Below are positions 35,071-44,112 of a DNA stretch of 64,000 nucleotides, one piece after another (the first letter of the stretch is position 1; every line of letters begins with the position of its first letter). Under the pieces are notes generated by a model. The model made no database searches. It was not told where the DNA came from and was given only the letters and a program-made list of their open reading frames with translations. The translations under genes were made by a program, and so were the position numbers. Origin of the DNA: Sphingobacteriales bacterium (lineage in GTDB: Bacteria; Bacteroidota; Bacteroidia; Chitinophagales; Chitinophagaceae); contig SEFP01000003.1 of the NCBI GenBank assembly GCA_004144185.1, forward strand, positions 186,001-250,000, written 5' to 3'.

Positions 35071-35811
35071 CTATCGGGTCTGCTTCAAAGCCGTTTCAAA
35101 CATTTTCCGGTTCGCCGGAGCTTCGAAGGTGGCCGTTATGTCGGACAGGCGTTCCCGATCTGTGACATTGGGGATCGCAGCCGTGGCCAGAGCCAGCCTG
35201 GACTCTTCAAACAACAATTCCGGAAGCATTTGTTGCAGCTCCTGAGTCGTGAGGCTGTGGCCGCTCACATAGGCTTTGAGCGCAGGCAGCTTTTCAGTGT
35301 CGGTGCGCTTACCGGCAATGGTTTCCGACCACCGGGGCGCAGTCGTTGCCGCCGTACCGGAATACGAATGTGGTTCCGGAACCGCAGGTTCTGTGGGTGC
35401 AGAAGCAGGTGCAGGATCGCCGGCCGCCACCGTAGCCGGATACAGGTCTTCCTGCACCACCCGCATATTTCCATTGGATGGATTGATACTCATTCGGCTG
35501 CGTCGGTTGGGCTGGATCAGCAGATTTCCTTCGTACACCGTCTGGGCTGTAGCACCCCGGTCGTAATTGTGTGGCTTGAGGCGGTAAATCACGATTCGTT
35601 TCCGGCCGGCCGGGATATTCCGGAGCATCAGGTGCGTACCAAAGCGATCGAACCGGCGACCGTCGATTTCGACACTCAGCGATTCTCCGTTTTCGGCAGT
35701 CAGATCCAGCTCGCCCGTCCCTCGTCGCTGCTGCGCGTTTACAGTCAACTGGAGTGCCAGCAGTCCTAGCAATGCAACTACAGGTTTCAGGAGCGTCCGG
35801 GTGGTGTTCAT
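35071..35811 (-). CDS. DUF4476-domain exported protein
   Basis: A 246-residue protein. Signal peptide about 1-26 (ending VNAQ). An N-terminal beta domain (GELDLTAENGESLSVEIDG, NIPAGRKRIVIYRL) looks like the surface beta-sandwich often paired with DUF4476. A Pro/Ala linker (about 130-160) is followed by a helical DUF4476 region (about 175-240: LPALKAYVSGHSLTTQELQQ, RLALATAAIPNV). The function of DUF4476 is unknown. It is downstream of the RNA methyltransferase on the same strand, 36 bases apart, and may share its transcript. Confidence 0.75.
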   Translation of the reverse strand: MNTTRTLLKPVVALLGLLALQLTVNAQQRRGTGELDLTAENGESLSVEIDGRRFDRFGTHLMLRNIPAGRKRIVIYRLKPHNYDRGATAQTVYEGNLLIQPNRRSRMSINPSNGNMRVVQEDLYPATVAAGDPAPASAPTEPAVPEPHSYSGTAATTAPRWSETIAGKRTDTEKLPALKAYVSGHSLTTQELQQMLPELLFEESRLALATAAIPNVTDRERLSDITATFEAPANRKMFETALKQTR

Positions 35812-35847
35812 AGCTGCCGGGATAGACGGATAAAAGTAAAAAAGGTT

Positions 35848-36576
35848 TTATGCCCGAAGCCGGTCGCATAAAATACCGGCGGCCACAGCGGCATTCAACG
35901 ATTCGGCCCCGCCCCGCCGAGGAATGGTGACCTGGTGTGTAGCCAAATCCAGAACTGCCTGAGACAAGCCTTTGCTTTCGTTGCCGATCAGCAAAATCCC
36001 TTCGGATACCGGTGCATACTGATGCAGGTCAGTGCCCGATAGCGCAGCAGCGTATACCGGAAGAGACGTTCCGGACAGCAACGGTTCCAGCGGCGATTCG
36101 ATCATCCGGACCCGCAGATGGGCGCCCATTGCCGATTGGATCACTTTGGCATTGTAGAAATCAGCGCTTCCGGGCGTGCAGACCACCTGATCGATGCCAT
36201 ACCAGTCGGCAATGCGTAAGATAGTGCCCAGGTTACCGGGATCCTGAATGGTTTCACAGGCCAAGGTCCAGCCACCCGCCACAGGTGCCGGCGATTTGGG
36301 CAGTATAGCAACGGCCAGCACACCCGGTGGGCTTTTAAACTGACTCAGGCTTTCAAATTCGCTGTCCCGAATCTTAAAGCATTTTTCCGGAGCTATAGAT
36401 TCCGGAAATGGTTCGGCCCAGCTTTCAGCTACAACGATCATGGAAAGGGTTTCCGGGGCCTGCCGGAGCCATTCCAGAAGCAGTTTGGGGCCTTCTAACA
36501 CAAACGCACCAGCTGCTTTCCGGCCGGCCGGCGTGCTCAACGAGCGTATGTATTTACCTTGCGCTTTCGTAAGCAT
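35848..36576 (-). CDS. TrmH/SpoU-family RNA 2'-O-methyltransferase
   Basis: A 242-residue protein. An N-terminal substrate-binding domain (KYIRSLSTPAGRKAAGAFVL, EGPKLL) is followed by the SPOUT catalytic domain. SAM-binding knot motifs are IQDPGNLGTILRIADWYG (motif 1), ILLIGNESKGLS (motif 2) and IPRRGGAESLNAAVAAGIL (motif 3). Family members methylate a ribose in rRNA or tRNA; the exact site is unknown. Divergent from the TamA-like gene. Confidence 0.9.
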   Translation of the reverse strand: MLTKAQGKYIRSLSTPAGRKAAGAFVLEGPKLLLEWLRQAPETLSMIVVAESWAEPFPESIAPEKCFKIRDSEFESLSQFKSPPGVLAVAILPKSPAPVAGGWTLACETIQDPGNLGTILRIADWYGIDQVVCTPGSADFYNAKVIQSAMGAHLRVRMIESPLEPLLSGTSLPVYAAALSGTDLHQYAPVSEGILLIGNESKGLSQAVLDLATHQVTIPRRGGAESLNAAVAAGILCDRLRA

Positions 36577-36628
36577 CTTTTATCAAAAACAGTTCTGGAA
36601 ATTGCCTACCCGTATCAGACCGTTCCGG

Positions 36629-39022
36629 ATGTTGTCTGGACTCTTGCCGGTGCTTCTAGTACTGGTGCTGCAAAGTTGCGATTCCACCCGGTATTTACCG
36701 GAGGGCACGTACCTGTTGCGGTCCAACAAAGTAACACTCAAAACCCCATCTTACGTAGATGAGAAGGCGACTCTGAGTGATAATCTCACCGCCCTGATTG
36801 CCCAGAAACCCAACAAGCGGTTGCTGGGCATTCCGGTGCAGTTGTACCTGTACAACCTGCGCCATCAGAAATACGTTCAGGACACGGCCAACTACCAGCT
36901 GGAATCGGGTACTGTGGAAAAACCGGTGATTCTCGATAGCAGCCTGACCGCGCGTACGGTGCAGAATATGCAGTCGTTTCTGTTTAACTCCGGCTTTTTT
37001 TATGCCCGGGTACGCGATACTGTCAAACTGAATGCCCGGAAAGCAGCCGTTACCTATCAGGTAGCGACCGGCCCCAACTACCTGTTGCGGGGAACGACCT
37101 ACGACGTAGATGATTCGCTTATTAAACAGCAACTGCTTTCCGATACCGGTCAGACGCTGCTGCAACCGGGCAAACCGTTTACGATGATGTTGCTGGATGA
37201 AGAACGCGCCCGGCTAACGGCACACATGCAAAACCTGGGGTATTACCGGTTCTCCAATGAAAACATTTCCTTTGAGATAGACACTCTGGACCCCAGCGTG
37301 CTGCAATCTCTCGGCGATCCATTCAGTGCACTGGCAGCCACGGATTCGGTACCGCCCTCCCGGCGCAACACCCTCTCGGTGCGGATTCTGGTCCGGAACA
37401 GTGCCGACAGCAATGCCTACAATGCGTATAAAATCGGCCGGATCCGGGTGTATCCGGATTTTGCCGACCGCAACGATTACCGGAACAACACCCTGATCGA
37501 AAAGCAGCTGGGCGATGTTACCTTCCGCTACCACAACTATTGGTTGCGGGAAGACGTGATCTTCCGGAATATCTTTTTTGAAACCGGTGCCCGCTATTCG
37601 CAGGATAATTACGACCGTACGGTAACCCGCCTGAATGATCTGGGCGTCTTTCAGTATGTGCGCATTTCGCTGACTGATGACACAACCGTTCCGGAAGATC
37701 ATGTACTGCGCTGCACTATTTACATGAATCCGACGCCGCGTTATGACTTCAACACCAATTTTGAAGTCTCCAGCGCCAGTACCTACACGCTGGGCAGCGC
37801 CGTCAGCTTTGGAATTCGCAACCGCAATCTGTTTAAAGGCGCCAATCAGTTTTCTGTTACGGCCAGCACTGGTATTGAACTGATTTATGATGACGCGCTG
37901 GGCGAAAAGATTAGTCAAAAGTTTTTTACCCGCAGCCGCAATATAGGCGCCACCGCCAGTCTGAATCTGCCACGGTTTCTGGTGCCGTTCCCCATCCGGA
38001 AAGCCACTAAAAGCAACCTGCCCCGCACCATTATCAGTCTGGGCAGTACCCTGCTCGACCGGACCGATTACTTTACGCTGATCAATACCACGGCCAGCCT
38101 GACCTACAACTGGCGGCAATCTCCGACGAAGACCTGGGAGTTGTCGCCGATGTTTGTAAGTGTGTTCCGGCTGCCATATACCTCACCCGATTTCCAGGCG
38201 CGGCTGGATACCAATACCTTTCTGGCCAATAGCTACCGGGAAGTCAGTATTGTAGGCGAAAGCCTGACCTATACGTTCAGCAACAACGAACAAAAGCGTG
38301 GTCAAAACTATACCTATCTGCGACTGGCGGCAGAAGAAGCCGGCGGCCTGCTGAGCGGTGTGGCTTCGCTTTCCAAGCGACTGGATGAAGGACTCGGCAA
38401 TCGTTTTGCCCAATACCTCCGCTTTGATTCTGATCTGCGCCATTTTCTGTCGCTGGGACGCAAGGTCCTGGCCATGCGCCTGGCAGCCGGTGTTGGCCTT
38501 CCATACAGCAATAACACGTCGCTTCCGTATCCGAAACAATATTTTGCCGGTGGTGCATACAGTGTGCGCGGCTGGCGGGTTCGGACGCTGGGGCCCGGCT
38601 CGTACTACAACCCGGCAGATGTGGACCGGATTTACTTCATTGACCGCACTGGTGACATTCGCATTGAAGGCAGCGCCGAGTTGCGGTTTGATCTGTTCCG
38701 GTTGTTTGGCGGCGGAATCAAGTTTGCGGGGGCCACGTTTGCCGATGCCGGGAATGTGTGGCTGGCGCAGCCCAACGCATCGTACCCCGGGGGTGAATTC
38801 CGGTTCAACAAGCTCTGGCACGACCTGGCAGTGAGTACCGGTGTGGGCATCCGGCTCAATTTCAGCGATTTCATTATTCTGCGGGTCGACGGAGCCATTC
38901 CGGTCAAAAGGCCCTATCAGGATGCCAATGGCGGCTGGACATTCAGCGACATCCGGTTGGGCAATTCCGACTGGCGCAGCAACAACCTGGTGCTGAACTT
39001 CGCAATCGGGTATCCGTTTTAA
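36629..39022 (+). CDS. TamA/BamA-family outer-membrane lipoprotein (TamL-like)
   Basis: About 797 residues from the ATG at 36629. The start of a lipoprotein signal is followed by lipobox LQSC (Cys17), then STRYLPEGTYLLRSNKV. Periplasmic POTRA-like repeats (about 30-400) precede a C-terminal Omp85 barrel with YFAGGAYSVRGWRVRTLG (the VRGF-type lid motif) and final strands ending ...NFAIGYPF. Bacteroidota carry such lipidated TamA proteins. A TTG nine codons upstream (36602) would add a positively charged n-region (LPTRIRPFR) and may be the true start. Role: assembly of outer-membrane proteins or transport of lipids, inferred from family. Confidence 0.87.
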   Translation: MLSGLLPVLLVLVLQSCDSTRYLPEGTYLLRSNKVTLKTPSYVDEKATLSDNLTALIAQKPNKRLLGIPVQLYLYNLRHQKYVQDTANYQLESGTVEKPVILDSSLTARTVQNMQSFLFNSGFFYARVRDTVKLNARKAAVTYQVATGPNYLLRGTTYDVDDSLIKQQLLSDTGQTLLQPGKPFTMMLLDEERARLTAHMQNLGYYRFSNENISFEIDTLDPSVLQSLGDPFSALAATDSVPPSRRNTLSVRILVRNSADSNAYNAYKIGRIRVYPDFADRNDYRNNTLIEKQLGDVTFRYHNYWLREDVIFRNIFFETGARYSQDNYDRTVTRLNDLGVFQYVRISLTDDTTVPEDHVLRCTIYMNPTPRYDFNTNFEVSSASTYTLGSAVSFGIRNRNLFKGANQFSVTASTGIELIYDDALGEKISQKFFTRSRNIGATASLNLPRFLVPFPIRKATKSNLPRTIISLGSTLLDRTDYFTLINTTASLTYNWRQSPTKTWELSPMFVSVFRLPYTSPDFQARLDTNTFLANSYREVSIVGESLTYTFSNNEQKRGQNYTYLRLAAEEAGGLLSGVASLSKRLDEGLGNRFAQYLRFDSDLRHFLSLGRKVLAMRLAAGVGLPYSNNTSLPYPKQYFAGGAYSVRGWRVRTLGPGSYYNPADVDRIYFIDRTGDIRIEGSAELRFDLFRLFGGGIKFAGATFADAGNVWLAQPNASYPGGEFRFNKLWHDLAVSTGVGIRLNFSDFIILRVDGAIPVKRPYQDANGGWTFSDIRLGNSDWRSNNLVLNFAIGYPF

Positions 39023-39154
39023 ACCGGACGTATTTTGCACCGATTCTGAAAGTCGGTTTCCGGAACAAAGCGTTACCAAGCAGGGCAGTTCTCATTCAAC
39101 CCCGGAACGACTGGCTCCTTACAAACCTGACTTACCTTCGCGCTTCTGTTTTTT

Positions 39155-40102
39155 ATGCGAAATGTAAAAATTATTGAAGTTGCGTCTGAGATCGGTGCCG
39201 GCACCCGTGGCGCCTCGCTCGGCGTTGATGCCCTGAAGATTGCCGCACTCGATTATATGAGCTCGTTTTTCGTGAACTTTCCGAGCGAGCCGATCGAGAC
39301 ACTGAACAAACTGTTGTACGAACCCGTATCGTCTCCGTATGCGAAGCGGGCCTCCGGCGTGCTGGAGATCTGTTCGCGCGTAGCCGAATCCGTGCGCAAC
39401 ACTCTTAAAAGTGGCTTGTTTCCGGTGGTGCTGGCAGGCGATCACAGCTCGGCGCTGGGGACCATTGCAGGCATTAAACTGGCGCATCCCAAACGCCGGT
39501 TGGGCATTATCTGGATTGATGCACACGCCGATATGCACACCCCGTTTACGACGCCTTCCGGAAACATGCACGGCATGCCGCTGGGAGCTGCGCTGGGCCT
39601 CGACAACAAGGAAAGTGCGATGCACCAGCCCGATAAGGCAACGGTCGAGATCTGGGCCAAGCTGAAAGGGTTGGGTGGCGACGGTCCCAAGATCTTACCA
39701 ACCGACTTGGTATTTATTGCACTACGCGATTACGAAAAAGAAGAGGAAGAGCTGTTGAAGCGCTTGGGGATCCGGATCATTCCGGTATCGGAAGTCCGGA
39801 AGAAAGGTGTGGAACAGGTGGTACGCCAGACGCTGTTGCATCTTTCGGCCTGTGATGATATCTATGTATCGTTTGACGTGGATAGTCTGGACAGCACGAT
39901 TTCGCGCGGTACCGGTACGCCGGTTACCAATGGGTTGAAAGAGCGGGAAGCCGAAGACATGATGGCCGCGCTGATGCAAAACCATAAAATCTGCTGCTTT
40001 GAAGTGACTGAGGTCAATCCGACTCTCGATAAGGAAAACCTAATGGCCGAGATCGCCTTTACCATCCTGCAACGGAGCGTCAATGTGCTGCTGCTGAACT
40101 AG
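39155..40102 (+). CDS. Arginase/agmatinase-family ureohydrolase (probable arginase)
   Basis: A 315-residue protein with the manganese-binding signatures GDHSSALG, WIDAHADMHTP and SFDVDSLDS. The run SRGTGTPVTNGLKEREAED matches the arginase substrate loop. Arginase hydrolyses arginine to ornithine and urea; formiminoglutamase or agmatinase remain possible. Compared with classic arginases (FDVDGLDP) it has Ser where Pro usually follows the last Asp. It is monocistronic with its own terminator at 40131-40163. Confidence 0.87.
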   Translation: MRNVKIIEVASEIGAGTRGASLGVDALKIAALDYMSSFFVNFPSEPIETLNKLLYEPVSSPYAKRASGVLEICSRVAESVRNTLKSGLFPVVLAGDHSSALGTIAGIKLAHPKRRLGIIWIDAHADMHTPFTTPSGNMHGMPLGAALGLDNKESAMHQPDKATVEIWAKLKGLGGDGPKILPTDLVFIALRDYEKEEEELLKRLGIRIIPVSEVRKKGVEQVVRQTLLHLSACDDIYVSFDVDSLDSTISRGTGTPVTNGLKEREAEDMMAALMQNHKICCFEVTEVNPTLDKENLMAEIAFTILQRSVNVLLLN

Positions 40103-40130
40103 TATGTTCCCAGAAAACGAATTACAATAG

Positions 40131-40163
40131 AAAAAGCCTTTGGAAAATTTCAAAGGCTTTTTT
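40131..40163. terminator. Bidirectional terminator after the arginase gene
   Basis: A 12-bp perfect stem (40131-40142 with 40151-40162) with A-run and T-run flanks, between the convergent arginase and Gly/Asn/Tyr-rich genes. Confidence 0.88.
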
Positions 40164-40202
40164 ATAGCATTCTAAGCGGAATCTCAGCTTCCGGAAACGA
40201 AC

Positions 40203-40730
40203 CTAATAGCGCACGTAGCCTCGGCGGTAGTCGCGCTGCAACCGGGCATCCAGTTGCGCCAGCTCGCGGTTGAGAACGGCCTGCTCCCGTGGGCCGACGC
40301 GACCATTGCGGCTAAACGCCCATTCCATTTGTTCGATCCGGGCCATATCGCGCATCACATTGCGTTGTTGATTCACCGGCAGCCGGGCCGCCATCAGGTT
40401 TCGGTATACGGGGTGACTGCGTACATAACTGTAGCCATTGCCGCGACGGGGATCGGCATTATTGCCATATCCATACTGGCCGTTATTGCCGTACTGACCA
40501 TTGTTCCCATACTGACCGTTGTTGCCGTTATACTGGCCATTATTGTAGCCTCCATTCTGATTTCCGTAGCCATTGTCGTAACCGGGATTGGTGCCATAAC
40601 CAGCGTTATTTCCATATCCATTGGTGCCGGGTTGAGGCCGGGGATCGGTCCGGCCGGGGCCGCCATACTGGGCAAACGCGCTGGCACTCATGGTCAGCAA
40701 AGCGAAAGCGGCGAGGAAGGTTTTTTTCAT
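40203..40730 (-). CDS. Exported Gly/Asn/Tyr/Gln-rich repeat protein
   Basis: About 175 residues from the ATG at 40730 (MKKTFLAAFALLTMSASAFA, a clean signal peptide). Residues about 25-90 are low-complexity, with repeats of NNGQYG(N) and NGYGN types rich in Gly, Asn, Tyr and Gln. The C-terminal 80 residues are charged and helical (MRDMARIEQMEWAFSRNGRV and beyond) and contain a pair of Met/Arg-rich helices. The family is not recognised; the repeat could be flexible or self-associating. An earlier in-frame start would add 46 residues without a signal and was rejected. Confidence 0.72.
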   Translation of the reverse strand: MKKTFLAAFALLTMSASAFAQYGGPGRTDPRPQPGTNGYGNNAGYGTNPGYDNGYGNQNGGYNNGQYNGNNGQYGNNGQYGNNGQYGYGNNADPRRGNGYSYVRSHPVYRNLMAARLPVNQQRNVMRDMARIEQMEWAFSRNGRVGPREQAVLNRELAQLDARLQRDYRRGYVRY

Positions 40731-40872
40731 CTTTTTGTGTTGTTTATGATGAATAGACGCTCCCCTTTCTATTCTGTTTAATCCGCCTCCAACGGTTTTC
40801 AAAACTACTGAAAAAAACAACTGCCCTGCAGTGAACATCACCACAGGGCAGCCATGCGTTTCGCACATATAG

Positions 40873-41316
40873 TTACTTCGTAATCATCACCCGCAATGGC
40901 TTTCCGGACGCCATTTTTCCGGAAGCGCCTTCCAGCCGGATATTGGCGATGTAGGCCGTATCTCCCCGCTTTACCCGAGCCGGCAATAAGTTCTTGATGT
41001 TTCTGGTCAGCGTATCACCGGGGCAATATTCAGTCAGGTAGTCCACTACCATCAGCGGATTGCCGGCCGAGTCTTCGTACATCCCCCGTTCGGCATAGGT
41101 AAACTCAAATCCACGTACCTGCCAGCCCGCCTCCACAGGCAGTACCCGTGCGCTCATCAGCTTCCGGAAGGCCTCAGTATTGAGCGCCGGCGATTGCAGC
41201 TGCTCACTGCTTCCCCAGCGCATGTCCACCTGTTTTACAGGCGTAGATTTCTGAGGTTTTTGTGCCCATCCGATCAGCGAAGCGGCTATCAGGCCCAGAA
41301 AAAGAGTTTGTTTCAT
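40873..41316 (-). CDS. Exported protein of unknown function (GldM-C-like beta domain possible)
   Basis: About 147 residues from the ATG at 41316 (a TTG two codons earlier is open). It has a signal peptide ending GWAQ. The mature part is beta-rich (GFEFTYAERGMYEDSAGNPL, YCPGDTLTRNI), faintly like the small beta domains of the Bacteroidota gliding/T9SS protein GldM. The resemblance is weak. It is followed 142 bases later by the Gly/Asn/Tyr-rich gene and preceded by valS, 27 bases away on the same strand, so it could be co-transcribed with valS. Confidence 0.62.
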   Translation of the reverse strand: MKQTLFLGLIAASLIGWAQKPQKSTPVKQVDMRWGSSEQLQSPALNTEAFRKLMSARVLPVEAGWQVRGFEFTYAERGMYEDSAGNPLMVVDYLTEYCPGDTLTRNIKNLLPARVKRGDTAYIANIRLEGASGKMASGKPLRVMITK

Positions 41317-41343
41317 AATCAAGAGTGTTCCGGAAAAGACCGA

Positions 41344-43962
41344 TTAAGCAAGAACCCGCAGACTTTCTTCCAGCGCTTCTATTTTGGCCTGTGCATCCGC
41401 CTGCTTTTTCTGTTCGGCGGCGATGACCTGCGGCTGGGCGTTCTGCATAAATTTCTCGTTGCCCAGCTTTTTTGCGACAGATTGCAAGAAGCCCCGCAGA
41501 TGGGCCAGCTCTTTTTCAAGCGCCTCCCGGCCACCGGCCATTTCATTCCCGCCCAGCAGATACAGTTTGTCAGTGCCACACACCAGCGTCTGTGCGCCCG
41601 CAATAGGGGAATCGGTTGGCTCCAGGGTTTCAAGTCCGGCGCTGCGTTTCAGCAACGATGCATACTGCTCGTAAAAGCCCGGATCTGCAGTGGTCATTGA
41701 GACCGCGACTTTTTCTTTCGGTTTAACACCCGCTTTGTTCCGGCCATCCCGCAAGGCGGTAATCACCAGTTGCAGTTTACTTCCTTTCTGAAGTAGTTCT
41801 TCGTTCGGCGCCGACAGCTTTTGCTCTTGAATTGCAAACAGCAATTCGCCTTGAGGACGGATCCGTAAGGTCTGGTAGATTTCTTCGGTTACGAAGGGCA
41901 GGAACGGATGTAGCAGTTGCAACAGTCGATCGAAGGAGTCGCAGGCAGCCATCCAGACGGGTCCGGAAAACACCTGTTCCGGAAGCGGTTTGATCCACTC
42001 CAGAAACCAGGAGCAGTAGTCGTTCCAGATCAGCGAATAAATGGTTTTTAGCGCTTCGCTCAAACGAAAATCTTCCATCATCCCATCCACCTCGGTAGCC
42101 ACTTGTGCAATACGCGCCTGCATCCAGTTGATGGCAAAAGCTTCTTCTGAAGTCGGAGCCAGATCAGCGTCTATCCGGTCGCCCCAGGAACGCACCAGCT
42201 TCATGGCATTCCACATCTTGTTGATGAACGCACGCCCCTGCTCGATCTGTCCTTCATCGTACAGCAGATCATTGCCCGCCGGAGAGGAGATAATGACGCT
42301 GAATCGGATCGCATCCGCACCGTTGTCTTCAATCAGCTGAAGTAAATCGGGCGAGTTGCCGAGGCTTTTACTCATCTTCCGGCCTTGCTTATCGCGGACG
42401 ATGCCGGTGAAATACACTTTCCGGAATGGAATCTTACCGGTGTACTCAATGCCGGACATAATCATCCGGGCCACCCAGAAAAAGATAATTTCCGGAGCGG
42501 TTACCAGCGTGGCTGTCGGATAGTAATATGCCAGTTCGCTGTTGTCAGCGTCTTTGTTCCAGCCAAAAACCTCGAGTGGCCACAACCAGCTCGAAAACCA
42601 GGTATCCAGCACATCATCTTCCTGACGAACCAGTCGTCCGTCCGGATTTTTTTCACGGCATTCGGCTTCGGCTTCGGCCTCGGTCTCCGCAACGTAGATG
42701 GTTCCCTTATCGTCGTACCAGGCCGGAATCCGTTGTCCCCACCACAACTGGCGACTGATATTCCAGTCTTTAATATTTTCCATCCAGTGCCGGTACAGGT
42801 TCCGGAACTTGGGCGGAAAAAACTGAACCTGATCGTTCATCACCGCATCCAGGGCCGGCTGGGCCAAATCCGGCATCCGGCACCACCACTGCATGCTGAG
42901 CCGGGGTTCGATCACAGCCTGGGTACGCTCGCTGTATCCCACCGGGCTGGTGTAGTCTTCTTCTTTTTCAACCAGGCCTTGTTCCTTCAGCAACGCAATC
43001 ATTTTCTTACGGGCCGTAAAGCGGTCTTCACCGACAAATACACCAGCGGCTTCGCTCATCGTCCCATCCGCATTGATCGTGTCAATGACTTCCAGGTTGT
43101 GTTTCTGCCCCAGATTGTAATCGTTGATATCGTGCGCCGGCGTCACCTTCAGCGCACCGGTACCAAATTCCGGATCGATGTACTCATCAAAAATGATAGG
43201 CACTTTTTTTCCGGAAACCGGAACGATACAGTGCAATCCTTTCAGGTGCGCATAGCGCGGATCGTCCGGATGGACACAGACCGCCGTATCGCCCGGAATG
43301 GTTTCGGCACGCACGGTCGCTACAGTTATGTATTCACCTTCACGCTCTACGATGGGATACTTTACGTATACCAGCTTGGAGGCCGTAGGCTTGTGAATCA
43401 CTTCTTCATCCGACAACGCAGTCTGGGCATTCGGGTCCCAGTTAATCATCTTGATGCCGCGATAGATGTGACCTTTGCGGTAGAGATCTACAAACACCCG
43501 GATCACCGCCGCGTAATAGTCCGGATCCAGCGTAAAGTGCGTCCGTTCCCAGTCGAGTGCGCAGCCCAGTTTCCGGAGTTGCGACAGGATAATCCCGCCA
43601 TATTGTTCTTTCCAGCCCCAGGCATGCGTCAGGAAGGTTTCACGGTCCAGCGTGGCCTTATCGATTCCCTGTTCCCGCAACCGGGCTACCACTTTGGCTT
43701 CTGTAGCAATGGATGCATGGTCGGTACCGGGCACCCAGCAGGTATTATACCCTTTGGCTTTGGCGCGGCGAATCAGCGCATCCTGAACGGTATTGTTGAG
43801 CGCGTGGCCCATGTGCAGCACACCCGTCACGTTGGGCGGCGGCATTACGATCGTATACGCCGGACGGTCGTCCGGAACGGAATGAAACAGGCCAGCTTTT
43901 TCCCAGGTTGTATACCAGTGTTGCTCAGCAGGTCCGTGCTCAAATGATTTTGAAATATCCAT
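41344..43962 (-). CDS. valS: Valyl-tRNA synthetase
   Basis: An 872-residue class I synthetase. The HIGH motif appears as PPNVTGVLHMGHALN (about residue 41), KMSKS as GRKMSKSLGNSPD, and tRNA/editing-domain segments such as MINWDPNAQTALSDEEV are present. The C-terminal coiled coil (about 805-872: EKELAHLRGFLQSVAKKLGN) binds tRNA-Val. The upstream region has a perfect -7 box (44002-44009) and a small hairpin in the leader (about 43976-43995); I see no T-box. Confidence 0.96.
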   Translation of the reverse strand: MDISKSFEHGPAEQHWYTTWEKAGLFHSVPDDRPAYTIVMPPPNVTGVLHMGHALNNTVQDALIRRAKAKGYNTCWVPGTDHASIATEAKVVARLREQGIDKATLDRETFLTHAWGWKEQYGGIILSQLRKLGCALDWERTHFTLDPDYYAAVIRVFVDLYRKGHIYRGIKMINWDPNAQTALSDEEVIHKPTASKLVYVKYPIVEREGEYITVATVRAETIPGDTAVCVHPDDPRYAHLKGLHCIVPVSGKKVPIIFDEYIDPEFGTGALKVTPAHDINDYNLGQKHNLEVIDTINADGTMSEAAGVFVGEDRFTARKKMIALLKEQGLVEKEEDYTSPVGYSERTQAVIEPRLSMQWWCRMPDLAQPALDAVMNDQVQFFPPKFRNLYRHWMENIKDWNISRQLWWGQRIPAWYDDKGTIYVAETEAEAEAECREKNPDGRLVRQEDDVLDTWFSSWLWPLEVFGWNKDADNSELAYYYPTATLVTAPEIIFFWVARMIMSGIEYTGKIPFRKVYFTGIVRDKQGRKMSKSLGNSPDLLQLIEDNGADAIRFSVIISSPAGNDLLYDEGQIEQGRAFINKMWNAMKLVRSWGDRIDADLAPTSEEAFAINWMQARIAQVATEVDGMMEDFRLSEALKTIYSLIWNDYCSWFLEWIKPLPEQVFSGPVWMAACDSFDRLLQLLHPFLPFVTEEIYQTLRIRPQGELLFAIQEQKLSAPNEELLQKGSKLQLVITALRDGRNKAGVKPKEKVAVSMTTADPGFYEQYASLLKRSAGLETLEPTDSPIAGAQTLVCGTDKLYLLGGNEMAGGREALEKELAHLRGFLQSVAKKLGNEKFMQNAQPQVIAAEQKKQADAQAKIEALEESLRVLA

Positions 43963-44001
43963 GCAAATCAGAAAACCGCTGGTTAGAGCGGTTCAGGGCC
44001 A

Positions 44002-44009
44002 CAAAGATA
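44002..44009 (-). promoter_or_regulatory. -7 promoter box of valS
   Basis: The minus strand reads TATCTTTG, identical to the aspS box, 40 bases before the valS ATG. No -33 TTG was found at the usual spacing. Confidence 0.5.
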
Positions 44010-44041
44010 CAGGCACACATCATTGCATTCCGGAAAACGGC

Positions 44042-44063
44042 ATTGCGGCCCGAAAGCCGCAAT
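44042..44063 (-). terminator. Possible terminator after gene 44113-44889
   Basis: An 8-bp stem (44042-44049 with 44056-44063) and 6-base loop downstream of the minus-strand gene; a short T run follows several bases later. Weak. Confidence 0.4.
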
Positions 44064-44112
44064 CTGATTAATTTTTATAGGAATGACTGGGGGTTTCCGG
44101 TACTCGAAAAAG

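Noticed and set aside
43963-44112. T-box or riboswitch in the valS leader
   Set aside because: Only a short hairpin (about 43976-43995) is visible; no specifier loop, T-box sequence or terminator before the start codon. The leaders of aspS and pheT are likewise short and plain.
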